A stretch of DNA of 64,000 nucleotides. It comes from Robiginitomaculum_A sp036478535. Its GTDB lineage: Bacteria > Pseudomonadota > Alphaproteobacteria > Caulobacterales > Maricaulaceae. The notes beneath the pieces are model-generated. The model saw only the letters and a list, made by a program, of their open reading frames with translations. It ran no database searches and was not told where the DNA came from. Below, piece by piece: positions 34,416 through 43,194 of this stretch (its first letter is position 1; each line of letters begins with the position of its first letter). The stretch spans positions 2,108,001-2,172,000 of the forward strand of contig OZ245059.1 of assembly GCA_965224735.1 (NCBI GenBank), in the 5' to 3' direction. The position numbers were made by a program, and so were the translations under genes.

Positions 34416-35810
34416 TTACGATCCCCGTCGCCAGCTTGTTTTGTCTGCGCCATCCTCAAGCACAATGTTTTCCGCCGTAAAAATGTCACGAATTTCATCC
34501 GCGCGGACCCAATTTTTGGCGGCGCGAACCTGGGCCCGTTCTTCGATGAGCGCACCGATTTCTGCGTCCGTCAACCCGCCATTTTTACCCTTGCCCCGAA
34601 ACCATTCTTCAGGGTCTTGGGTAAGGAGACCTAGGAAGTTTGCCGTTTTGATCATGTTTGCGGCTTCTAACCCTGTATATATTTCCCCTTGTTGATTTGG
34701 TTCCGCTATACCAGAAAGACGCGATAAAAACAGAGGCGTATTTAAATCCTCACCCAGCCCCGCCCTTAAAGCAAAGTCATCCACTTTACTTTCTTGTTCT
34801 TGATGTTCTGATATTTCACACTCTTTTAACAGCCTATACCAACCATCTAAAGTAGCCTTTGATTGCTTTAGCAAACTATCTGTCCAATCGAGTTGTTCAC
34901 GATATTTTCCAGACAGCAACGCAAATCGTAAGACTTCCCCGTCCCAAGTCTCAAGCAATTCATGGATAAGTTTCACATTTCCCAAAGACTTACTCATCTT
35001 GGTGGCATCCATTTGCAAAAATCCGTTATGAACCCAGTAATTGGCTAACGGCTTACCGCCATGTACGCATTCAGATTGTGCTCTTTCATTTTCATGGTGC
35101 GGAAACTTCAAATCCTGCCCACCGCAATGAATGTCGATTGTTTCGCCTAAGTTTTTTTCTATCATAGCTGAACATTCCAGGTGCCAGCCAGGACGACCAT
35201 TGCCAAAGCTTGCTTGCCATTCGGGTTCGCCTTTTTTGCTTGGTTTCCATAGTACGAAATCAACCGCGTTTTTCTTGCGGGCGTATTCGTCCTTGTCAAC
35301 TCGATCGCCTTTGCGTAGCTGAACCAGCGTATTGCCAGACAATTTACCGTAATCATCATATTTGCTGATATCGAAAAACACATGCCCGTCAGCTTGGTAG
35401 GCAAACCCATCCGATAACAATGTTACAATCATCGCAATCATCTCGTCCATATGAGCCGTAGCGCGAGGCTGCATTGTAGGCATAAGACAGCCGAGCGCCG
35501 CGAGATCATCATTATAAATTTTGGTGAATTTTTCTGTGATAACGGATATATCCACGCCTTGCTTTATGGCGACAGCGTTTATTTTATCATCTACGTCCGT
35601 GATATTACGCGCATAAACCACATGTTTTTCCCCGTAAATATGCTGGAGCACTCGAAACAGAACATCTGCGGCCACTGCAGCGCGGGCATTACCTATATGG
35701 GCGTAGGAATAGACGGTGGGGCCACAATTATACATGGTCACACGTTTTGGGTTTTGCGGGATAAAATCCTGCTTCTCACGCTTTAGTGAATTGTATAATT
35801 TGAGTTTCAT
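34416..35810 (-). CDS. cysS: Cysteinyl-tRNA synthetase
   Basis: Class I synthetase, 464 residues. HIGH motif in YSYAHIGNARAAV, zinc ligands in MYNCGPTVYSY, ECSAMIEKNLG and DLKFPHHENERAQSE, and KMSKSLGN near residue 268. The C-terminal DALR-type domain ends at KTSWRRG. Six bases upstream of rimM. Complete. Confidence 0.97.
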   Translation of the reverse strand: MKLKLYNSLKREKQDFIPQNPKRVTMYNCGPTVYSYAHIGNARAAVAADVLFRVLQHIYGEKHVVYARNITDVDDKINAVAIKQGVDISVITEKFTKIYNDDLAALGCLMPTMQPRATAHMDEMIAMIVTLLSDGFAYQADGHVFFDISKYDDYGKLSGNTLVQLRKGDRVDKDEYARKKNAVDFVLWKPSKKGEPEWQASFGNGRPGWHLECSAMIEKNLGETIDIHCGGQDLKFPHHENERAQSECVHGGKPLANYWVHNGFLQMDATKMSKSLGNVKLIHELLETWDGEVLRFALLSGKYREQLDWTDSLLKQSKATLDGWYRLLKECEISEHQEQESKVDDFALRAGLGEDLNTPLFLSRLSGIAEPNQQGEIYTGLEAANMIKTANFLGLLTQDPEEWFRGKGKNGGLTDAEIGALIEERAQVRAAKNWVRADEIRDIFTAENIVLEDGADKTSWRRGS

Positions 35811-35898
35811 TTCTATCTCTACATAAATTTTGCCTTTATTGGCATGGTATTTTCATATTATGATTGGAATTGTCCAATTATAATACTACATAATGTTC

Positions 35899-37260
35899 AT
35901 GAAAAAAAATGCACTAAAAATTTTTGTACCTTTACTAGCCGCATTGACAATCACGGCCTGCGCTAGCCTGCCAGAAGTTCAAGGCGAGCGGCCTATAACG
36001 GCCAGAGTGGAGCACGCACAGCCTGATATGGAAGCAAGCGGGTTTGTCAGCACTGCCAACTTCCTGCCAAAGAAATGGCTTAAGAGCAAGTTACATTATG
36101 TTGACCCGCAAGCCTTCAATGACGGGGTTGCCAATACCTACCGCATCGAAACAGCTGATCATACTTATTTTGTCCAAGGCACGAATAAAGCAAAAACACG
36201 CATTCACGAAATTGAAGTCACAGAGCTTTTGAAACAGCGCAGCACGGCCATCACAGCTGCGAAATCTGTGGGCAATAAAATGATTAATTTGGTTGAAACC
36301 CCAGTGCGCGCCGTCAGCGGAACAAAAGAACGGTTTAGAAAAGCCAAAACGGTTGGTGATAAATTCATGGTTATCCCTTCGGGGCTTGGACAAATTATCA
36401 GCAATCTCGGTAACGGCCTTAAAGAGCTTGGTAAAACGGGGCTGCGAATAATATCCAGTACTGCTTCGGCACAATGCTCTGGGCTAGAGTGCGCAAAGCA
36501 GGCTGGAACGGATATTTTCTCGGGCGTTAATTCTGTCCTTGGAAAACATACCCAGGCGCGCCGCCTGCATCAAAGCTTTAGTACCGACGCTTACTCGGAC
36601 AACAAAGTTTACCAGCGCGAGGTTGACCGTCTTGCTTATGCCAATAGTTATAGCTCGGCAGGGCTTAAGCTAGGCGTTGGCTGGGCTAACATTTATATCT
36701 TAAGCCCCCTTATGAAGGGTGTGGGGTATTACAACAATGGCGAATTTCTTGAGCAATATGAAGATGCTAGCGAGTACCGCATTCGCGAAGAAGCAGATCT
36801 AAAAGACTGGGGCGTGGACAAAAAAACTAGCGATGAAATATACGCGAACCACGCCTATACGCCAACAACGCGCACCCGCCTTATCCAAACCATGAGTAAA
36901 ATTGGCAATGCCCAATATAGAGGGTATCTTATAACCCAGGCAGCAAGTTCTAAAACAACAGCCATAGCCGAAAGTCGCCTTTCCGTTTATGAATATATCG
37001 CAAAACTTGACCAATCAGGCATGATTAAAGGCTTTGTCGCGAAGAGCCCTTCTGCCATTGCAATTACCAATAATGATAAACTGATCATGCCTTTTGCCGC
37101 TGATTACCTAAAATGGACACCCGCAATTAAGCCCGTAGTCGAAGATTTAGTGTCTCTTGCTCCAAATGGAAAAACTGAAATCCATGTCCTAGGCAAAGCC
37201 TCCTCGCTGTTCAAAGCTAATGCCGCAAAATACGGTGCCCGCGTGGTTGAAGTGTTCTAG
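35899..37260 (+). CDS. Orphan outer-membrane lipoprotein-like protein
   Basis: About 453 residues with a lipoprotein signal: basic KKN, hydrophobic core, and lipobox ITAC with Cys at about 21. The middle is alpha-helical and polar with a GTKERFRKAKTVGD stretch. The C-terminal 60 residues include VVEDLVSLAPNGKTEIHVLG, which looks like a small alpha/beta unit. No family recognised. It is monocistronic, between divergent cysS and rluD. Start at 35899 or 35893. Confidence 0.6.
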   Translation: MKKNALKIFVPLLAALTITACASLPEVQGERPITARVEHAQPDMEASGFVSTANFLPKKWLKSKLHYVDPQAFNDGVANTYRIETADHTYFVQGTNKAKTRIHEIEVTELLKQRSTAITAAKSVGNKMINLVETPVRAVSGTKERFRKAKTVGDKFMVIPSGLGQIISNLGNGLKELGKTGLRIISSTASAQCSGLECAKQAGTDIFSGVNSVLGKHTQARRLHQSFSTDAYSDNKVYQREVDRLAYANSYSSAGLKLGVGWANIYILSPLMKGVGYYNNGEFLEQYEDASEYRIREEADLKDWGVDKKTSDEIYANHAYTPTTRTRLIQTMSKIGNAQYRGYLITQAASSKTTAIAESRLSVYEYIAKLDQSGMIKGFVAKSPSAIAITNNDKLIMPFAADYLKWTPAIKPVVEDLVSLAPNGKTEIHVLGKASSLFKANAAKYGARVVEVF

Positions 37261-37473
37261 GCAGTGTGTGCAATATTCCGATTTCTTCTTTTCCCGTATC
37301 GCGAAGAACAGTGGTGTATCAAAATTTTGCACTACTCGCCCGTTCATAGCCCCGCTTATCATTAATGCAACAGATAAACCTAGCACAAAAATTCCAGTCG
37401 TTAAAACCATAACTATACCATAACTATATTGGGTGAGAATATAAGACTGTCTGATTTTCCCAAAAGTTGTCAT
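37189..37473 (-). CDS. Possible small membrane protein opposite rluD
   Basis: 94 codons, divergent from rluD with a 41-base gap. One strong TM helix (IVMVLTTGIFVLGLSVALMI) follows a short basic N-terminus. Its last 24 codons overlap the end of the lipoprotein gene on the other strand. Several alphaproteobacteria carry a small one-TM gene at this place, which supports it; chance is still possible. Confidence 0.35.
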   Translation of the reverse strand: MTTFGKIRQSYILTQYSYGIVMVLTTGIFVLGLSVALMISGAMNGRVVQNFDTPLFFAIREKKKSEYCTHCLEHFNHAGTVFCGISFEQRGGFA

Positions 37474-37514
37474 AATTGTATTTGCCGTGAAAGCATTTAT
37501 CGTTATGAGACACC

Positions 37515-38558
37515 ATGAGCGATTTTATGGAAATGATGGCTGGTGAGGATGACACGGGTAAGCGGCTGGATAAATGGCTGTCCGAGTGGGCAGATTTATC
37601 ACGCGCGCGTATCAAAACCCTTATTTTAGACGGGCGCGTGACTGGCAATGGCAAAGCGCTCGCAAAACCCAATATAAAAGTAACGGCAGGCACGGAGTAT
37701 ATGATCGAAGTCCCTCCGCCCATAGCAGCTAAGCCAAAGGCCGAAAATATCCCGCTCGATATCGTTTTTGAAGACGCGCATCTTGTCCTCGTTAACAAAC
37801 CCGCAGGCATGACCGTACATCCAGCCGTTGGTAATTGGGATGGAACCCTCGTCAACGCACTGCTCCACCATTGCGGCGATAGTTTATCGGGCATTGGCGG
37901 GGTTTTGCGCCCAGGTATTGTCCACCGCATTGATAAAAACACGTCTGGCATTTTAGTCGTTGCCAAAGATGACAAAACCCACCAATGCCTGTCCAAACAA
38001 TTTGCCAAGCACACGGTCGAGCGCACTTATATCAGCTTTGCACGAAGCGCGCCTAACCCGCGCGAAGGCCGCATTGAGACCCGTCTTGGACGTCATCCAG
38101 GGGACAGGAAAAAAATGGCCGTTCTTAAAGACCCTGACGAGTATACTCTGTTGCGTATGGCCGAACGGGGCCAGGCACTGCCTGGAAAAATCGCCATCAC
38201 CAATTACAAATTTATTCGCGGCTATGGCCAGCACAAAGGCGGCTCTATTGGCGCCCCTTTGGTCTCAAAAGTTCAGTGTAATTTAGAGACCGGGCGCACC
38301 CATCAAATTCGTGTGCACCTAGCGCATCTATTTTGCCCGCTATTGGGCGATTGCACTTATGGCAAGACAGGCGCCTTTAAAACTGCAAACTCGGCCTCTG
38401 AGATCAAGTTAAGAGAAGCCCTAAAGAATTTTAACCGCCAAGCCCTGCATGCGCAATCCTTGGGTTTTCGCCACCCGATCACCAAAAAAGACGTGTTCTT
38501 TGAGAACAATTTCGCTCCTGATATGCAAAAACTAGAAAACGCCCTGCTTGAGTTGTAA
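37515..38558 (+). CDS. rluD: 23S rRNA pseudouridine synthase, RluD/RluA family
   Basis: 347 residues: N-terminal S4 RNA-binding domain (GKRLDKWLSEWADLSRARIK) and the RluA-type catalytic domain with active-site Asp in VHRIDKNTSGILVVAK and the GRTHQIRVHLAHL motif. Usually targets U1911/1915/1917 in helix 69. It is followed 100 bases later by rpoH, a common alphaproteobacterial order. Confidence 0.93.
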   Translation: MSDFMEMMAGEDDTGKRLDKWLSEWADLSRARIKTLILDGRVTGNGKALAKPNIKVTAGTEYMIEVPPPIAAKPKAENIPLDIVFEDAHLVLVNKPAGMTVHPAVGNWDGTLVNALLHHCGDSLSGIGGVLRPGIVHRIDKNTSGILVVAKDDKTHQCLSKQFAKHTVERTYISFARSAPNPREGRIETRLGRHPGDRKKMAVLKDPDEYTLLRMAERGQALPGKIAITNYKFIRGYGQHKGGSIGAPLVSKVQCNLETGRTHQIRVHLAHLFCPLLGDCTYGKTGAFKTANSASEIKLREALKNFNRQALHAQSLGFRHPITKKDVFFENNFAPDMQKLENALLEL

Positions 38559-38659
38559 TTTGGGGCTCGTCTTAACCTGAACTAAAATTTATGATTAAGC
38601 TCTTTAAACCGCGATTTAAAAGCCCTATATAAAAGCTTCAAGATAGTTTGGAGGAACTT

Positions 38660-39631
38660 TTGAGTAAGAAATTCGCACCAAAAGATACAGTGATTAAAAC
38701 CAAAAAAACCGCGCTAACGGCAAAGAAAAGCACGGGCAATATGAGCCTGTCTATTACCATGTCGCCCGAGCAAGGTCTATCGCGCTATCTGACTGAAATT
38801 CGTAAATTTCCTATGTTGGAAAGAGACGAGGAATTTATGCTGGCTAAACGCTGGGTCGAGCACCAAGATCCCAAGGCTGCCGAGCGGATGGTGACATCGC
38901 ATCTGCGCCTTGTTGCCAAAATCGCCATGGGGTATCGCGGCTATGGCCTACCCGTTGGCGAGGTCATTTCTGAAGGCAATGTTGGCCTGATGCAAGCGGT
39001 TAAAAAGTTCGACCCTGATAAAGGGTTTCGCCTTTCCACCTATGCTATGTGGTGGATACGTGCCGCCATTCATGAATATGTTTTGCGCTCTTGGTCCTTG
39101 GTAAAGATGGGCACAACCGCTGCGCAGAAAAAACTGTTCTTTAATCTACGCCGCATGAAAGGCGAAATGAAAGCCATTGATGACGGGGATCTACACCCTG
39201 ATCAGGTTAAAAAAATCGCAACACGGCTTAACGTAAAAGAAGACGAAGTTGTCTCTATGAACCGCAGGATGAGCGGCGGCGGCGATGCATCACTCAACGT
39301 CACTATTGGCGGCGAAGACGGCGGCGGCGAATGGCAAGATTGGCTTGAAGATGAAAACTATCAGGCTCAGGACGAAGCCCTTGGTAACAGCCAAGAACAT
39401 GACGCACGCATGGGCTTGCTCAAAGACGCTATGGAAGATTTAAACAAGCGAGAGCAAGATATCCTGACAAAACGCCGTCTTGCGGACAAACCAAAAACTT
39501 TGGAAGAACTGGCCAAAGTTTATAATATTTCGCGCGAGCGCGTCCGGCAAATAGAAAAACGCGCCTTCGAAAAACTGCAAGCCGCCATGGTCGTTGCCGC
39601 GCAAAACTCTGGCCTGATTGAAGCAAGTTAG
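38660..39631 (+). CDS. rpoH: Heat-shock sigma factor RpoH (sigma-32)
   Basis: About 323 residues. Region 2 (LRLVAKIAMGYRGYGLPVGE, FRLSTYAMWWIRAAIHEYVL) is followed by the RpoH box (QKKLFFNLRRMK), which identifies it against RpoD or RpoS. Region 4 ends with the ISRERVRQIEKRAFEKLQAA helix-turn-helix. Start set at TTG 38660 because GGAGGA (38650-38655) lies just before it; a longer TTG start at 38648 would include the ribosome-binding site. Confidence 0.95.
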   Translation: MSKKFAPKDTVIKTKKTALTAKKSTGNMSLSITMSPEQGLSRYLTEIRKFPMLERDEEFMLAKRWVEHQDPKAAERMVTSHLRLVAKIAMGYRGYGLPVGEVISEGNVGLMQAVKKFDPDKGFRLSTYAMWWIRAAIHEYVLRSWSLVKMGTTAAQKKLFFNLRRMKGEMKAIDDGDLHPDQVKKIATRLNVKEDEVVSMNRRMSGGGDASLNVTIGGEDGGGEWQDWLEDENYQAQDEALGNSQEHDARMGLLKDAMEDLNKREQDILTKRRLADKPKTLEELAKVYNISRERVRQIEKRAFEKLQAAMVVAAQNSGLIEAS

Positions 39632-39716
39632 GCCACACAGAGCACGCCCTTTCGCCCTTTCGCCCTTTCAATGCACAAACCCTGCAATAATAATGAGAAG
39701 GCGTTTAGCTATTTCA

Positions 39717-41123
39717 TTATAGCGCCTTGATAATATTCTCAACCATCTTTTTAGCATCAGCCAGCAGCATCATGGTGCCATCTGCGTAGAACAGATCATT
39801 GTCGATACCTGCATAGCCTGGCGATAGGGATCGTTTGACGAACAGCGTCGTCTTCGCCTTATCCACATCCAAAATAGGCATGCCGTAAATCGGACTTTCA
39901 GGATCAGTTTTAGCAGCAGGATTGGTCACATCATTCGCCCCAATCACGAAAGCCACATCTGCATTGGCAAATTCAGAGTTAATATCTTCAAGTTCAAACA
40001 CTTCATCATAAGGCACATTGGCTTCAGCCAGCAGCACATTCATATGGCCTGGCATACGGCCCGCAACAGGATGGATAGCATAGACAACATCGACGCCTTC
40101 TTCTTTAAGCTTATCTGCCATTTCCCGCGTTGCATGCTGGGCTTGCGCCACCGCAAGGCCATAGCCTGGAACGATGATAACTTTACTGGCATTTTTCATA
40201 ATAAAGGCCGCGTCTTCTGCGCTGCCAAGCTTGACAGGACGTTGTTCCTTATCGCCTTTATCTGTGCTTGTTGCGTCCGCGCCAAAACCACCCAAAATCA
40301 CGCTAAAGAAACTCCGGTTCATGGCTTTGCACATGATATAAGACAAAATAGCACCCGAAGATCCAACCAGTGCGCCCGTTATAATCAGCGCCATATTGCC
40401 AAGCGTGAAGCCAAGCGCAGCCGCTGCCCAGCCTGAATATGAGTTAAGCATAGAAATAACCACAGGCATATCCGCGCCGCCAATCGGAATAATGAGCAAA
40501 AAACCCAGCAAGAAGGCGATACCAACAATAGCCCAAAACATCATCGGTGCACTGCCGCCTGTGCGCATAAGCATGCCAATAAGCAGCGCTATACCAAGAC
40601 CGAGTAAAAGATTGACGAGGTGCTGCCCTTTAAACGTAATCGGTGAACCTGACATATTGCCATTAAGTTTCAAAAACGCAATCACAGAACCAGAGAACGT
40701 AATCGCGCCAATGGCTGCACCCAAGGATAGTTCTAAGAGGCTGATCATGTGAATAGAACCCGCCTCACCAATACCAAAATTATGAGGCGCAAAAAACGCT
40801 GCGACAGCTACAAAAACGGCAGCCAACCCAACGAGAGAGTGAAAACCTGCAATGAGTTGCGGCATATCCGTCATCGGGATTTTTTTGGCGATAAAGGCGC
40901 CGATCACCCCGCCCATTGCCAGCGCTGCAAGGATCATGCCCAGCGCCATACCTGACACACCAATAGAGAAAAGCGTCGTAACGATCGCAATAGCAATCCC
41001 GGTCATACCAAACACATTGCCGCGCCGCGATGTGGCGGGAGAGCTAAGACCGCGCAGAGCCAATATAAACAACACACCTGCAATCACATAAAGTATAGCG
41101 GCTAGATTTGGGGTCATTGTCAT
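39717..41123 (-). CDS. pntB: NAD(P) transhydrogenase subunit beta
   Basis: Proton-translocating transhydrogenase, NADP-binding subunit, 468 residues. About nine TM helices, then the soluble dIII domain with VIIVPGYGLAVAQAQH, HPVAGRMPGHMNVLLAEA and FVIGANDVTNPAA. Makes NADPH from NADH at the expense of proton motive force. Last gene of the three-gene pnt operon, 3 bases after pntA2. Confidence 0.96.
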   Translation of the reverse strand: MTMTPNLAAILYVIAGVLFILALRGLSSPATSRRGNVFGMTGIAIAIVTTLFSIGVSGMALGMILAALAMGGVIGAFIAKKIPMTDMPQLIAGFHSLVGLAAVFVAVAAFFAPHNFGIGEAGSIHMISLLELSLGAAIGAITFSGSVIAFLKLNGNMSGSPITFKGQHLVNLLLGLGIALLIGMLMRTGGSAPMMFWAIVGIAFLLGFLLIIPIGGADMPVVISMLNSYSGWAAAALGFTLGNMALIITGALVGSSGAILSYIMCKAMNRSFFSVILGGFGADATSTDKGDKEQRPVKLGSAEDAAFIMKNASKVIIVPGYGLAVAQAQHATREMADKLKEEGVDVVYAIHPVAGRMPGHMNVLLAEANVPYDEVFELEDINSEFANADVAFVIGANDVTNPAAKTDPESPIYGMPILDVDKAKTTLFVKRSLSPGYAGIDNDLFYADGTMMLLADAKKMVENIIKAL

Positions 41124-41126
41124 GGC

Positions 41127-41459
41127 CTACCCCTTCTTCTTATACATACTAAGCATGCGCTGGGTGACGAGGAAACCGCCGAAAATATTGACCGCACAAA
41201 GCGTAGTTGCGAGAAAACCAAAGCCGCTTGGCAGGTTAAACCCGCCACTCATAGCAGAGGAGACTGCAACGAGTGCGCCAACAATAATCACAGAAGAAAT
41301 AGCATTGGTTACGGCCATAAGCGGCGTGTGTAGCGCAGGCGTAACAGACCAAACTACATAATAACCTACAAAAATTGCCATAACAAAAACGGCGAACTGA
41401 AAAATAACTGGGGAGACATCACCGCCTCCAGAAAGCATAAGTATAATTTCCATCATCAA
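41127..41459 (-). CDS. pntA2: NAD(P) transhydrogenase subunit alpha part 2
   Basis: 110-residue membrane part of subunit alpha (dII), with three or four TM helices and the ALHTPLMAVTNAISSVIIVG motif. In enterobacteria this is fused to the NAD domain; the split arrangement here is typical of alphaproteobacteria. It lies between pntA1 and pntB with gaps below 5 bases. Confidence 0.94.
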   Translation of the reverse strand: MMMEIILMLSGGGDVSPVIFQFAVFVMAIFVGYYVVWSVTPALHTPLMAVTNAISSVIIVGALVAVSSAMSGGFNLPSGFGFLATTLCAVNIFGGFLVTQRMLSMYKKKG

Positions 41460-41463
41460 TCCT

Positions 41464-42603
41464 CTACTTTAATCTCTCATGCACAATCGCGCCGTCTTTG
41501 GTCAGCGCGCAACCTTGAATAATTTCATCGTCCCAATCGGGCGCATAGCTACCATCTTCCGCGCTCATAAGCGGGAGAAGATTACGCAGATTGCGCGCGA
41601 ACATATTGGAGCTATCCGCTGCCATGCGTGATGGCCAATTTAGATAACCAACGATATGGACACCATTTGCCGTGGTGACAATTTCTCCAGGTTTTGCGCC
41701 TGCAACATTGCCGCCGCGCTCAACCGCAAGGTCGATAAGGACGCTGCCTGGCTTCATGGATTTTAGCATAGCTTTATCGATAAGCTTTGGCGCAGGCCGT
41801 CCTGGAATCAGCGCCGTTGTAATAACAATATCTTGTTTGGAAATATGTTTTGCCGTGAGTTTTGCTTGCAATTTTTGGTACTCTTTACTCATGGACTTAG
41901 CATAGCCAGCCGCCGTTTCCGCTTCTTTAAATTCTTCGTTTTCAACCGCGATAAACTTTGCGCCAAGCGAGGCCACTTGTTCTTTCGCCGCTGGGCGCAC
42001 ATCTGTCGCCGTAGTCACAGCGCCCAAGCGGCGCGCAGTAGCAATAGCTTGAAGCCCTGCGACACCCGCGCCCATAACGAATACTTTAGCAGGCGCAATT
42101 GTACCCGCAGCAGTCATCATCATTGGAAAAGCACGGCCATAGATAGAAGCTGCTTCGACAACGCAGCGGTAACCCGAAAGATTGGACTGGGACGAGAGAA
42201 CATCCATAGCCTGCGCGCGCGATATACGCGGAATATATTCAAGCGCATACGCCGTAATGCCTGCTTTGGTACACGCTTTGACAAAATTAGGGTGATCGGT
42301 TGGGTTGAGCAGTCCCGTGAGGCCAGCGCCCTTTTTAAGCTTGGCTGGCAATGTTTTTGGCCCGCCCGTGATAGACATAACCAGATCTGCAGTTTTCACG
42401 CACGCATCATTCGTTGCCGCAATGCTTGCACCCACGTCCTTATATTCCGCGTCAAAAAAATTTGCTTTTACGCCTGCTCCTTTGGCGACCGTAACTTTGT
42501 GACCCTTGCCAACATAAAATTTAACGGCATCTGGCGTAGCGGCTACGCGGGCTTCCCCTTTGGTAAAACCTGCGGCGCTCTCATTAACAACTGCAATTTT
42601 CAA
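41464..42603 (-). CDS. pntA1: NAD(P) transhydrogenase subunit alpha part 1
   Basis: Soluble NAD(H)-binding dI subunit, 379 residues, related to alanine dehydrogenase. Motifs: N-terminal GEARVAATPDAVKFYVGKGH, Rossmann VMGAGVAGLQAIATARRLGA, and DIVITTALIPGRPAPKLI. First gene of the pnt operon, downstream of the oxidase subunit IV gene. Confidence 0.96.
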   Translation of the reverse strand: MKIAVVNESAAGFTKGEARVAATPDAVKFYVGKGHKVTVAKGAGVKANFFDAEYKDVGASIAATNDACVKTADLVMSITGGPKTLPAKLKKGAGLTGLLNPTDHPNFVKACTKAGITAYALEYIPRISRAQAMDVLSSQSNLSGYRCVVEAASIYGRAFPMMMTAAGTIAPAKVFVMGAGVAGLQAIATARRLGAVTTATDVRPAAKEQVASLGAKFIAVENEEFKEAETAAGYAKSMSKEYQKLQAKLTAKHISKQDIVITTALIPGRPAPKLIDKAMLKSMKPGSVLIDLAVERGGNVAGAKPGEIVTTANGVHIVGYLNWPSRMAADSSNMFARNLRNLLPLMSAEDGSYAPDWDDEIIQGCALTKDGAIVHERLK

Positions 42604-42660
42604 GATATGATCCTTTGTGATAAAATGCCTTAGTGTCTGTGGACGATTAGAATTGGGTTA

Positions 42661-42702
42661 AGCCCATAGCCATTAGCCCATAGTCATTAGCCCATAGTCG
42701 CA
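42661..42702. repeat. 14-bp tandem repeat, three copies
   Basis: AGCCCATAG(C/T)CATT is repeated three times head to tail, with the last copy diverging at its end. It spans the end of the oxidase subunit IV gene, so on the minus strand each unit contains ATGGGCTAA, and the gene's last codons and stop are one of the units. Confidence 0.8.
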
Positions 42703-42989
42703 GTAAACACGATGCTAGCCAATGCGGCAACACCAGCAAGGCCAATAAGAGTCATATACCATCCAGCTTTAAGTTTGAACGGTTTTGCGACCAACAAACC
42801 AATAACAAAGCATATGAGCAAAGCAGGTTTCCAGTTTAGATGCACGGCAAAAACCAAAATTGGCATAAGCAATGTGACGATAAAAAACGCGGTCAAAAAC
42901 GCAGACGTTTTCGCAAACCCCATAAATGTTTTATTTTGACCATCAATTGGCATAGAACCGCGAACATAATTTGAGTGCGAAGAAGACAT
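42687..42989 (-). CDS. aa3-type cytochrome c oxidase subunit IV-like protein
   Basis: 100 residues. The N-terminus (NYVRGSMPIDGQNKTFMGFA) matches the bacterial aa3-type subunit IV family, with three TM segments after it; the typical family member has one, so this copy is longer than the basic type. Placement just upstream of pntA1 is common in alphaproteobacteria. Function in the oxidase is minor or unclear. Confidence 0.78.
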   Translation of the reverse strand: MSSSHSNYVRGSMPIDGQNKTFMGFAKTSAFLTAFFIVTLLMPILVFAVHLNWKPALLICFVIGLLVAKPFKLKAGWYMTLIGLAGVAALASIVFTATMG

Positions 42990-43194
42990 ATATTTTTCCC
43001 GTTTATCCCGTTTATAAAGTATCCCTTACTTCCAACTAGCACGGTAGTTTTGCACGTGCAAGCCTGCGACAAGACTTAAAAAACTTTCTTAAAAAAAATG
43101 TCACAACTTTAAGAGCATTTTTACGTCTTTGTCCCATATTCGCACTCAAGATATCAATAAAGATCCGAAAACATTCGGACAGATAGGTGAAACA

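Noticed and set aside
41833..42633. Long plus-strand ORF of 266 codons opposite pntA1
   Set aside because: Antisense frame to a clear, intact pntA1; composition is that of a shadow frame.
43036..43060. Sigma-54 promoter in front of the NtrC-type gene (TAGCACG...TTGCA)
   Set aside because: The spacing between the two boxes is 2 bases too long and the GG of the -24 element is missing.
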